DNA of 64,000 bases from Chitinophagaceae bacterium (GCA_020847395.1 JADLCD010000149.1:1-64000); one strand, 5' to 3'. Counted from the stretch's first letter, positions 18,565 through 26,516 are shown. Notes: generated by a model from the sequence alone, not told the origin. Translations and numbers: made by a program.

Positions 18565-20409
18565 ATGTGTGCCACCAAAGCTGTTATTTTTATTATACTG
18601 TTATGCTGTACGGAAAATACTTCTTTTGCACAAAAGAAAGCGTTCTGCGACAGCGTATATAGCTTTTCTTCCAATCTGTCTCCTGATGCTATTCACATAA
18701 CTCCTTCAGCATTTCATTATACTCCTTACGAAGGACAAAAAATAAATTTTGGGTTAATTACACATAACAAGTGGTGCTATGTAGTAATTAAAATAGCAGC
18801 AATTTCCGTAAATGAAGACTATGTTTTATCTGTTGATAACACAAGCATTGACACGGTATTGTTGTATGCCCTTACAAAAACAGGAGTAAAAGAGGAGAAA
18901 TACAGCGGTGGCAACATGGTGCCTTATAATACCAACAGGAAATATGTTTGGCATACCATGCCTGTTAAGATAACAGGTAATGCATCCTATTACCTCGCTG
19001 TTTTCCAGGACCAGGGAAAAAATGTGAATGTTGGTTATAAAATAATACCCGTAAACGAGCTTGATAAGCTTTACGCTTCATTTGACAGGTTAATATGGTT
19101 TTATATAGGCGTTGTTTTTCTGCTTATTGTAGCAGTAGCGTACGGTTGGTTTATTTTCCGGAATAAAGCATTGGGATATTATACGTTGTATATGATTTGT
19201 GTTGCAGCCTGGATATTGTCGCATTACGGATATTTATACCCCATGCTTTATCATAACCTGCCGGTGCTTAATGGAGTAATAAAGCCATTATCCATATGCT
19301 GGGCCCTGCTTTCTTTCTGCTATCTGTTACGTACATTGTTCAACCGGGATGTTAAAAGCGATAAGTTTGCAGCAACTACTCTAAAATACATTACCCGGAC
19401 TGGTTTAATATTAACTGCAACCTTTGTTGCTTATCTTTTTATACCAAAGCATGGGTATGCTCCAACATTATTCAACATTATGTGGCATACTTATTTTATA
19501 ATATCCTTTTTGGGTATATTGTTTGTGCTGAAGCGGTTATTCGAAAAAAGTACCGCAGCACGATTGTTTGCACTGGCAATGGGTATAATGGTGCTGATGT
19601 CTGTTCAGCAGGTATTAACCAACTCGGGCGTTTTTCATAATACTTTTTTAAATGATCATGGCATGCTGCTTGCAAGCATGGCCGAAATGATGGTACTTAC
19701 CTGTGCAACTTTTTTAAATATCTGGGAAGACAGGAGGCGTATAGCCCGCCATATTGTGCAACTGGAAGAAGAACATTCCAGAACGCTGGAGCAATTGGTA
19801 GCCGTGCAGGATAATGAACGGCGCAGAATTGCCGGAGAATTACATGACAGCATTGGCCCAATGCTGGCAGCGCTCAAAATTAATTTTCAATTAATAACGT
19901 CAAAAGCAAATAACGGATTACCGGCACAACTGGTGGATAGAACCGAAGATATCCTGGATGGTTCTATGGCAGAGATAAGGAATATTTCGCACCAGCTAAT
20001 GCCAAAAGGATTATCATCTGAGGGACTGATCGTTTCTCTTTCCCGGTATTTCAGCGATCTCCGGGAAGTATATCATATACCCATTCAGTTCCATCATAGC
20101 ATTACAGTTTCTATGCATACGGATGTGCAGCTAAATGTGTACAGAATTATTTGCGAATTGGTATTAAATGCGGTTAAGCATAGTAAGGCATCTTGCATTT
20201 GTGCTACCATTGAAACACCGGGCGGAGCGATAACAGTAACTGTAAAAGATGACGGAAAAGGATTTGACTCTTCATATATAAAAGAAGAAACACTGGGTTT
20301 AAGCAATATCGAAAGCCGGGTGAATTATTTAAAAGGTAACTTCAAAATTGAGTCCGCACCCGGTGAAGGAGCGTGTATTACAATAGCTATTCCAAAGAAA
20401 ATTGATTAG
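18565..20409 (+). CDS. 7TM sensor histidine kinase (NarX-type catalytic domain)
   Basis: A 614-residue kinase: signal peptide, extracytoplasmic beta domain (about 25-170), seven hydrophobic helices (about 177-380), a short coiled coil, then the HisKA_3 box DNERRRIAGELHDSIGPMLAALK with the phospho-His near residue 431, and an HATPase domain (ELVLNAVKHS, DDGKGFD, GLSNIESRV). This is the 7TMR-DISM arrangement. It is paired with the NarL-type regulator at 20406, which is convergent and overlaps it by 4 nt at the stop codons. Confidence 0.88.
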   Translation: MCATKAVIFIILLCCTENTSFAQKKAFCDSVYSFSSNLSPDAIHITPSAFHYTPYEGQKINFGLITHNKWCYVVIKIAAISVNEDYVLSVDNTSIDTVLLYALTKTGVKEEKYSGGNMVPYNTNRKYVWHTMPVKITGNASYYLAVFQDQGKNVNVGYKIIPVNELDKLYASFDRLIWFYIGVVFLLIVAVAYGWFIFRNKALGYYTLYMICVAAWILSHYGYLYPMLYHNLPVLNGVIKPLSICWALLSFCYLLRTLFNRDVKSDKFAATTLKYITRTGLILTATFVAYLFIPKHGYAPTLFNIMWHTYFIISFLGILFVLKRLFEKSTAARLFALAMGIMVLMSVQQVLTNSGVFHNTFLNDHGMLLASMAEMMVLTCATFLNIWEDRRRIARHIVQLEEEHSRTLEQLVAVQDNERRRIAGELHDSIGPMLAALKINFQLITSKANNGLPAQLVDRTEDILDGSMAEIRNISHQLMPKGLSSEGLIVSLSRYFSDLREVYHIPIQFHHSITVSMHTDVQLNVYRIICELVLNAVKHSKASCICATIETPGGAITVTVKDDGKGFDSSYIKEETLGLSNIESRVNYLKGNFKIESAPGEGACITIAIPKKID

Positions 20410-21044
20410 AGCCTGATCAAGCCCATACTATTGGCTTTTAATAATAAGCCAATACGATTTTTTACATTGAACTTTTCAAACAGCCTGGCGCGGTAGGAGT
20501 CTACAGTAGATTCACTCAAAAACATTTTCTCTGCTATTTCCATATAGCTCATATCGGTACACATGTATTGCAGCAATTCTTTTTCCCTGTCTTTTAAAAC
20601 AGGAACAGGCTCACTGTTTTTATGCGCTATGAAATTGCCGATTTGTTTGGTAACATGCGGCGTATAATAATAGCCGTATTTCACAATGCTTAGCAGGGCG
20701 TTTTGCAACTCTTCTGCACTTACACTTTTCAGTAAATATCCTTTAACGCCATATTGCAGCATTTTAATAACACTGTTATCATCGTTTTCCATGGTAAGCG
20801 CTAAAATATTCACCTGCAGGTTTTGTTGAAACATCCATTCTGCAACCTCGATACCGTTTTTGCCAGGCATATTGATATCAAGCAATAATATATCGGGCAG
20901 TTTGCTTTTTTGTTGCAGCATTGTTATAGCCTGCTCACCATCCTGCACCGTCCATATAACCTCAAATGCATCAAAAGCATTGATGAGCGATTCCAGCGAA
21001 TCGCAGAATATTTTATGATCATCTGCAATGGCTACGGTAGGCAT
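20406..21044 (-). CDS. NarL/FixJ family response regulator
   Basis: A 212-residue regulator: receiver domain with ADDHKIF, the phospho-Asp in DILLLDINMPG and Lys in YLLKSVSAEEL; a LuxR-type HTH at the C-terminus (LKDREKELLQYMCTDMSYMEIAEKMFLSESTVDSYRARLFEKF). I start at MPTVAIADD rather than 17 codons upstream. Its TAA (20406-20408, reverse) overlaps the TAG of the convergent kinase gene, so both transcripts are antisense to each other at their 3' ends. Confidence 0.88.
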   Translation of the reverse strand: MPTVAIADDHKIFCDSLESLINAFDAFEVIWTVQDGEQAITMLQQKSKLPDILLLDINMPGKNGIEVAEWMFQQNLQVNILALTMENDDNSVIKMLQYGVKGYLLKSVSAEELQNALLSIVKYGYYYTPHVTKQIGNFIAHKNSEPVPVLKDREKELLQYMCTDMSYMEIAEKMFLSESTVDSYRARLFEKFNVKNRIGLLLKANSMGLIRL

Positions 21045-21264
21045 AGTACTGGTTATGGTTTTTAAAGATAATAAAGATTGTAAAAGGGAAAACATGAAAG
21101 GTTTCAGGGTTTTTCCTGATGAAATTTGAGGATTAAACCTGCACGAAGATTTGATGTAGATGAATATTTTTGATAAGACAAAAGCAATATCTTCTGAAGC
21201 GCCTCCTACCGTACTTCTGATACTGAAATATATCTGTTTTTATTACACCTATAATATATTTAGT

Positions 21265-22011
21265 ATGATTCGCTTTTGTTTACTGTTTAGTTTCCTCTTT
21301 ATTTTCTCCCTAAACGCTTCTTACACCCAAACAGACAGCGCCGTTGCCAAACCCTGGAAAACGCCTTTTAAAAGAGGATATATCCGGCTGGGTATTGACA
21401 AACTCGGAGGTAGCCTTAATACAGCAGTTGCTCCTGCAGAAAATATACGTGATGGCAACTTTGGAGCTGGCAACGGGTATACTTTAGAATTTGGCCATAT
21501 TTTTTATTTTTTAGGCAGGAAAAAGCAACGAATATTTAATGCAGGACTTGACTGGACCATTATCAGTCTTGCCTATAACCCGCTTAACAAATGGAAAGAC
21601 TATGCCTCCAAAAGAAACGACAATGTGGATATGGGAATGCCTCTTCACGTTTCTGCCACCTCAAAGCTTGGCCCTGTAATAGCCATTAACCCTGCAGACA
21701 AACTGGTGATAGAAGCCCGGTTTCAGTTAACGTATGCATTACACTACAATGCATTTGAATATTATGTTGAAGAAAGCAATAACAAAAGCTACATGTTTGG
21801 GCTTGACAGCGAGAGTTACTTTGACAACAAGGGAATGGGTACCAATATAGGTGCCACGTTGCGCTATGGTTTCTTTGGTTTTGCCGTTGATTTTTCAAAC
21901 GCCAAAATACCTACCGCTTATTACCTGCAGCAAAATGACCAACAGGAAATAACCGGATCTGAAAAAATGCCGTATAAACATTTTCAGTTGAAGTTGAGCT
22001 TTATGTTGTAA
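21265..22011 (+). CDS. hypothetical outer-membrane beta-barrel protein
   Basis: A 248-residue exported protein with a hydrophobic signal segment (CLLFSFLFIFSLNASYTQ) and alternating strand pattern through to a terminal FQLKLSFML, typical of small outer-membrane barrels. I do not recognise a named family. The start at 21265 puts the signal peptide at the N-terminus; the longer frame adds 35 residues overlapping the divergent upstream region. Confidence 0.6.
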   Translation: MIRFCLLFSFLFIFSLNASYTQTDSAVAKPWKTPFKRGYIRLGIDKLGGSLNTAVAPAENIRDGNFGAGNGYTLEFGHIFYFLGRKKQRIFNAGLDWTIISLAYNPLNKWKDYASKRNDNVDMGMPLHVSATSKLGPVIAINPADKLVIEARFQLTYALHYNAFEYYVEESNNKSYMFGLDSESYFDNKGMGTNIGATLRYGFFGFAVDFSNAKIPTAYYLQQNDQQEITGSEKMPYKHFQLKLSFML

Positions 22012-22100
22012 GGAAGATTGAGAGCTACGGCTTAAAATATAGACACCATCTAATCAGATGCTACAAATAAATCATTTTTTTAAAATCAAAATACAACTCT

Positions 22101-23636
22101 ATGACAAAAAATAACTTTTTTCTCGTCGCGACTATAATGATTTTTTTCTCAGCCTCTTGCGATAGATGCAATAAGTATAAGGTGCCTGATAAAACTCTAA
22201 ATTTAGCTGCTAATATTGATACAAGTATTAGAAAAGCTCCAAAAGTTGATTCTATTTTAAATGTTGACAGTTCATCAAGAGAAGAAATTTGTACAACAAA
22301 AAGGTTAAAATGGGCACCGGGTGATAATGAATCTTTACTCCTTGATCCTCAAACTGGAGTAATATATCCGGGGAGTATAATTGATGCTGAAAGTGTTAAA
22401 GATGGAAGATTCTTGGAAGTTATAGGAAACCGATACCCAATAGTTATCTCAATTTCTGTCCCTTCGTTTGGAAGAATTGCTGATACTATTTCATCTCCAA
22501 CACTTTCAACCGTTCGACAATCAGTTAGTAAGATATTGAAATCTCAAATGGAAGGGCAACAACCTGCACAAATTTCGGCAACATGTTACGAAGCTCTTTC
22601 TCAAGAACAATTGGAGTTATCATTAAAAGCAACGTATTCAGGGAATTTTGGCAGAGTCGCGGCAGGATTCAACTTTTCAGACACTAAAATAAAAACAAGG
22701 TTTTTAGTTGATGTCACTCAAATCTATTATTCTATAGATGTAAATTCTATTTCGAAAGATAGTTTCTTTAGTAAAGCTCCTGAAACTAAGCTAAATTTTT
22801 CACCGGCTTATGTTTCATCTGTTAAATATGGAAGAAGAATATTGCTTTCAATCGAAAGTGACAAAAACTATCAAAACAAAAAAGCAGACTTAGAAGTAGA
22901 AATAAATGGATTAGTCAATAGTGGGAGTCTGGATGCACATTCGACAGTTAGTAAACTAATGGAGGAAAAATCTATAAAAATCTTAGCTATTGGAGGCTCT
23001 TCTGGAACTGCTTTTGAAATAATGGCAAATAAAGATCAACTATTTGCTCTATTGAAGAAGGATGCTAATTGGTCATTTAACTCTCAAGCACTTCCTTTGT
23101 CATATACTTTAAAAAACGCAGCAGACAATTCAATTTTTAATCTTGTCCAAAATGGAGAATATACCGCTAGGTTTTGCGAATTAAGACCGAAGTCAATTTA
23201 TACAATACCTCGTTTTGAAATAGGAGAAAAATATCCTCAACGAATTATCGCTGGTGATAAAGACTTTCAGGGGCACGGTCCCGATGTGTTATTAAAAATT
23301 AGTTTAAGCTTTGAAGGAAACAGTGTTTACGCTGACGTTTACTGTGATTGGAAAGAAGACCAAAACGATTGGACGGAGGGAGATTACCATGAAAAAATAT
23401 TAATCAAAACATTACCACCTGAATACAAAATTCTAGATATTATTTCAAAAAAAGATTTTGAATATAAATATCATGATGAAAATGAACAGCCGGATGGTAA
23501 AAGTTTTACTAATGACACAGAATTTGTTGAGTCTGTCAGTATAATGGGCGACGTTCAAGGCGATGATTTAGTTATTGGTGGTGCAAGAATTTTAGGAATT
23601 GTTTTTTATCCAATTCTGCTTGATGTTAGAAAATAA
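22101..23636 (+). CDS. thiol-activated cytolysin (CDC)-like lipoprotein
   Basis: A 511-residue predicted lipoprotein (lipobox FSAS-Cys20). Residues ~65-360 carry the core of the cholesterol-dependent cytolysin family: VIYPGSI (87-93, like RLYPGAL in pneumolysin), QIYYSIDV (207-214, like QIYYTVSV), YVSSVKYGRRILLSIES (237-253, like YISSVAYGRQVYLKLET), ILAIGGSSG (294-302) and ALPLSYTLKNAADN (330-343). These cover domains 1-3, which form the ring and membrane hairpins. The cholesterol-binding domain 4 with its Trp-rich undecapeptide is absent; residues ~361-511 are a different Asp/Trp-rich domain. It therefore resembles the CDC-like proteins reported from Bacteroidota. Followed after 12 nt by a phospholipase C-like gene. 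Visibly more AT-rich than the flanking genes. Confidence 0.82.
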   Translation: MTKNNFFLVATIMIFFSASCDRCNKYKVPDKTLNLAANIDTSIRKAPKVDSILNVDSSSREEICTTKRLKWAPGDNESLLLDPQTGVIYPGSIIDAESVKDGRFLEVIGNRYPIVISISVPSFGRIADTISSPTLSTVRQSVSKILKSQMEGQQPAQISATCYEALSQEQLELSLKATYSGNFGRVAAGFNFSDTKIKTRFLVDVTQIYYSIDVNSISKDSFFSKAPETKLNFSPAYVSSVKYGRRILLSIESDKNYQNKKADLEVEINGLVNSGSLDAHSTVSKLMEEKSIKILAIGGSSGTAFEIMANKDQLFALLKKDANWSFNSQALPLSYTLKNAADNSIFNLVQNGEYTARFCELRPKSIYTIPRFEIGEKYPQRIIAGDKDFQGHGPDVLLKISLSFEGNSVYADVYCDWKEDQNDWTEGDYHEKILIKTLPPEYKILDIISKKDFEYKYHDENEQPDGKSFTNDTEFVESVSIMGDVQGDDLVIGGARILGIVFYPILLDVRK

Positions 23637-23648
23637 AAACCAAGATAT

Positions 23649-24581
23649 ATGTTCTTAAAAAGAGGAATATTTTACAGAAGCCCGCTTAAAGCAATCTTGT
23701 ATTTAAGTTTCCTAACTATATTTTTGTCACCGGCAACTGGTAAATGTCAAAAGGTTAAATACAATCAACAATTCTCAATAGCTTGCCATAACTGCTATGA
23801 ACGTAAGTATGGAAATATTAATGATGTTTTACCTTATACAACAATAATTGAAATTGATGTTTGGGATAATTTTCAAGGGTCTGGTGGCATATTCCGTTCT
23901 GGTAATAAAATGAATCAAGATTGGTATGTAAAGCATGACGTATTACAGAAAGGAAATGTAAATTGTTGTGGAGGGTCTTTGAGAGATTGTTTAACCACAA
24001 TAAAAAAATGGGGCAGTGAACACCCAGTCCACGAGGTTATGACAGTATTTATTGATAAAAAAGAAAATTGGAGTGGTTCTAATGAAACAAGAAAACCTTC
24101 GGATTTAGATCAATTAATCATCTCTATCATTGGAAAGGAAAATATATTTACACCGTCCATGTTACTTCGTGATAAATTGAACCTTAAAGAAGCTGCTTTA
24201 GCTAATAATTGGTTGATATTAGATTCTCTTAAAGGAAAATTCATTTTTGTTATTACTAATGCGACAGAAATTACGCATAGAAATCCTTTGAATGAATATT
24301 TATCAGCGCAAAAAAATGATGCAACTTGCTTTGTTGCTGCTGAAATAAAAAATGAAGATGAAATACTAAATCCTACAAATTTTTTTCCTGAAAATTTTTC
24401 TAACGTTGTTTTTTTTAATCTCAATTATAGCGATAGAAATTTAGCTCCGAAAATAAATACCATAAATTGTTTGAGCAGAGTGTTTGGGACTCCAAGCCCT
24501 GAATCACTTGAAATTTTTAATGAACTTATTAACGACAAAGTCAACTTTGTAGCATTTGATAATTTTAAATTAAAAAAATAG
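23649..24581 (+). CDS. secreted PI-specific phospholipase C-like protein
   Basis: A 310-residue exported protein (hydrophobic segment ~15-30). The N-terminal half matches the PI-PLC X-type barrel: IACHNCYE (His47, first catalytic His), TIIEIDVWD (Glu68 and Asp70, metal-ligand positions in the calcium-dependent class) and WYVKHD (His96, second catalytic His). LRDCLTTIKKW and PVHEVMTVFIDKKENW then follow, as in bacterial PLC1-like enzymes. Expected to cleave phosphatidylinositol or GPI head groups. It starts 12 nt after the cytolysin-like stop on the same strand and shares its AT-rich composition, so the pair is probably co-expressed. Confidence 0.75.
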   Translation: MFLKRGIFYRSPLKAILYLSFLTIFLSPATGKCQKVKYNQQFSIACHNCYERKYGNINDVLPYTTIIEIDVWDNFQGSGGIFRSGNKMNQDWYVKHDVLQKGNVNCCGGSLRDCLTTIKKWGSEHPVHEVMTVFIDKKENWSGSNETRKPSDLDQLIISIIGKENIFTPSMLLRDKLNLKEAALANNWLILDSLKGKFIFVITNATEITHRNPLNEYLSAQKNDATCFVAAEIKNEDEILNPTNFFPENFSNVVFFNLNYSDRNLAPKINTINCLSRVFGTPSPESLEIFNELINDKVNFVAFDNFKLKK

Positions 24582-25037
24582 AAACACAGCAACATGTGGC
24601 TTGCTGCAAGTGTAGCTGTACGTTGTTAGCTTCAGCAGCAGTTTGTCATTATTCAGCACCGATTCCGGGCAGGCGAATGCTATAACCACGGCATAAGAAA
24701 TTTGTATTTAAAAATAGAGATAGTCTGGTGAAGCAACGGTACATTCTCAAGCCGGGATATCCCCGCTGTACGAAGTCTCCCGACTTCGTACTTCCTATAT
24801 TCTTCAGAAACTTCATCGCTGCAAAAAGCGACCATTCATTTTGCTGTTTGCAAAAAGTCAAAATGAATTAGCATCGCCGGTAACAGGAGTGTAAGCATAT
24901 CGAATTAATATAACTTGTATATCAAAATCACTTTTAACAGGATCATTTTTACGTGAGAAGGACGCAAAATATTGCAGCCATATGAGCTTTTTCTATCGTT
25001 GTATTTTCGCTATATTTATTTGAAATTAACAGTAGTC
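24582..25037. other. 456-bp intergenic region with hairpins, no gene seen
   Basis: Between the phospholipase gene and the toxin-antitoxin pair. It holds an imperfect inverted structure at 24588-24631 and the perfect 10-4-10 palindrome at 24768-24791. The 70-codon reverse frame over 24649-24861 runs through that palindrome and is not credible as protein. Confidence 0.6.
24768..24791. repeat. perfect palindrome, 10-bp arms, 4-nt loop
   Basis: GTACGAAGTC (24768-24777), loop TCCC, GACTTCGTAC (24782-24791). No T-run follows on either strand, so it is unlike an ordinary terminator and more like a dispersed REP-type element. Confidence 0.85.
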
Positions 25038-25253
25038 ATGGAATTGATTATAGATTTTGACAATATACAGGACTCCTCGAAAAAGAAGTTTTTGCTTAGC
25101 ACTTTAAAATTTCTTGGTATTAAGTTTAAAACATCTGAGAATCCCCAAACCTTAGAAGAATATAATGAAGATATTGAAGCAGGGAATGCTGAAATTGAGA
25201 TGGATGATTTTATATCTGCCGAAGATTTAAAAAGAGAAGCGGCAAAATGGTAG
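25038..25253 (+). CDS. putative antitoxin of a type II toxin-antitoxin pair
   Basis: A 71-residue acidic protein: a short predicted helix-turn region followed by an Asp/Glu-rich tail (EDIEAGNAEIEMDDFISAEDLKREA), a common shape for small antitoxins whose tail neutralises a RelE/ParE toxin. No DNA-binding motif is recognised. Its stop overlaps the toxin ATG by 7 nt, the usual coupling. The start at 25038 avoids an unlikely hydrophobic extension. Confidence 0.7.
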   Translation: MELIIDFDNIQDSSKKKFLLSTLKFLGIKFKTSENPQTLEEYNEDIEAGNAEIEMDDFISAEDLKREAAKW

Positions 25254-25537
25254 TCATTTGGAGCAAGCGGGCAAAGCCAGCACTTCTAAATGCCTATAGT
25301 TACATTTATAAAGACTCTCCTCAAAATGCTATAAAAGTCAGGGATGAAATAATTGACGTTACCATTAATCTGCCCAGGCACCCTGAGTTCTATCCTCCTG
25401 ATAAGTTTAAGAAAGACAACGATGGTTGTTGGAGAGCGTTCGAGCTGCATAAATACCGGATATCTTACAGTGTTATGAAAACGGAAATACGAATAGTACG
25501 GGTACGGCATACAAGCCGGTCGCCTAAGGGCTATTAA
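25247..25537 (+). CDS. RelE/ParE family toxin
   Basis: A 96-residue basic protein: VIWSKRAKPALLNAYSYI at the N-terminus, RHPEFYPPDKF in the middle, YRISYSVMKTEIRIVRVRHTSRSPKGY at the end, all matching the RelE/ParE beta-sheet fold with its C-terminal RVRHTSR segment. ParE members inhibit gyrase and RelE members cleave ribosome-bound mRNA; sequence alone does not tell which. Translationally coupled to the upstream antitoxin. Confidence 0.82.
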   Translation: MVVIWSKRAKPALLNAYSYIYKDSPQNAIKVRDEIIDVTINLPRHPEFYPPDKFKKDNDGCWRAFELHKYRISYSVMKTEIRIVRVRHTSRSPKGY

Positions 25538-25595
25538 TGAGATTTACGTTCATATATTTTGCTGATCAGCGAACAGAAACCTGAACGGAGCGTCA

Positions 25596-25616
25596 CCTGC
25601 CTGCCGGACAGGCAGG
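25596..25616. repeat. GC-rich palindrome, 8-bp arms, 5-nt loop
   Basis: CCTGCCTG (25596-25603), loop CCGGA, CAGGCAGG (25609-25616), in the gap between the toxin gene and the nuclease gene. Far more GC-rich than its surroundings. No T-run follows, so a dispersed REP-like element is more likely than a terminator. Confidence 0.8.
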
Positions 25617-25750
25617 CAAGGAACGATGATTGTTGTACTGCAACTTGTAAACAAAATTTCTCCCTTCGCTTTTTTCATCTCGCGAAAGCAATAATATAAA
25701 TTGCTTTTTGCATACATTTGAATGCCAGGCTTCATTACAATTGCTTTCCT

Positions 25751-26383
25751 ATGCTTATTTCCATTCAGGCTGACCATAGAGAGAACGCTTCCGGTATTCC
25801 GCAGCTCCTTTCAGAAAATACAGAAGTATTGTTATCTGTTTGTACCTTACCTGCCGGGGACTATATTATTAACGGAACCATTGGAATAGAAAGGAAATCA
25901 GCAGAAGATTTTATACAAAGCATAATATCCAACCACCTGTTTGACCAGATAGCGAGGCTGAAGCGTTCTGTATCACGCACATTGCTGATAGTGGAAGGCA
26001 ACCCTTACAGCACCGCTCATAAAATGCTACCATCCGCTATCAGGGGTGCAGTATTATCTGTTTTAATTTCCTGGCAGGTACCTGCTATCTTTTCAAAAAA
26101 TAAGGAAAATACTGTTGCATTACTGCTTGCAATCGCCCGGCAGGATATGAACATTTCAACGCATATTGCTGCTCCGAAAAACTATCGTCCTAAAAAAACG
26201 GTAAGCAGGCAATTGTTTTTTCTGCAGGGGATACCAGGCGTTGGTCCTGCGCTGGCAGTGCGGTTGATGGAAAAATTTGGCAACCTGAAAGTGGTTGTTA
26301 ATGCCACGGAAGAAGAATTAAGAAGCGTAGAAGGCATAGGCAGAAATAAGGTGAAAAAGATATCCGGGTTTATTAACGGGTAA
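25751..26383 (+). CDS. XPF/ERCC4-type nuclease with helix-hairpin-helix tail
   Basis: A 210-residue protein combining the ERCC4 nuclease core with a tandem HhH domain. The metal-binding signature is complete: ADHRE (Asp8), GDY (Asp37) and IERKSAEDF (E47-R48-K49...D53), the ERKxxxD motif of XPF/Mus81/Hef. HhH motifs LQGIPGVGPALAVRL (158-172) and VEGIGRNK (193-200) follow. The layout is that of short archaeal XPF: structure-specific cleavage of branched DNA, with no helicase part. Bacterial members exist but are uncommon. Start at the ATG just before LISIQADHRE. Placed in the accessory region between a toxin-antitoxin pair and an AAA ATPase. Confidence 0.82.
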   Translation: MLISIQADHRENASGIPQLLSENTEVLLSVCTLPAGDYIINGTIGIERKSAEDFIQSIISNHLFDQIARLKRSVSRTLLIVEGNPYSTAHKMLPSAIRGAVLSVLISWQVPAIFSKNKENTVALLLAIARQDMNISTHIAAPKNYRPKKTVSRQLFFLQGIPGVGPALAVRLMEKFGNLKVVVNATEEELRSVEGIGRNKVKKISGFING

Positions 26384-26452
26384 TTAATTGCTATAGGGTA
26401 GGCCCAATTAAATGAGATTTGAATATTGTAAAAAATGATAATAAAATCATTA

Positions 26453-26516
26453 AAATAACTTATTTTATATAAATTACGTCAATTAAATAACTTATTTTAT
26501 ATAAATTACGTCAATT
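26453..26516. repeat. two exact tandem copies of a 32-bp sequence
   Basis: 26453-26484 and 26485-26516 are identical; the unit starts AAATAACTTATTTTATATAA and ends ACGTCAATT. It ends 24 bp before the ATG of the AAA ATPase gene and 13 bp before its -7 element, a position suited to an operator pair. Confidence 0.9.

Noticed and set aside
24649..24861. 70-codon reverse frame after the phospholipase gene
   Set aside because: Runs through a perfect palindrome and has no protein-like composition.
25550..25777. 75-codon reverse frame before the ERCC4 gene
   Set aside because: Spans the GC-rich palindrome and overlaps the start of the nuclease gene antisense; typical repeat artefact.
26453..26516. 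Tandem 32-bp repeat as a CRISPR remnant
   Set aside because: The copies abut with no spacers and no cas gene is nearby.
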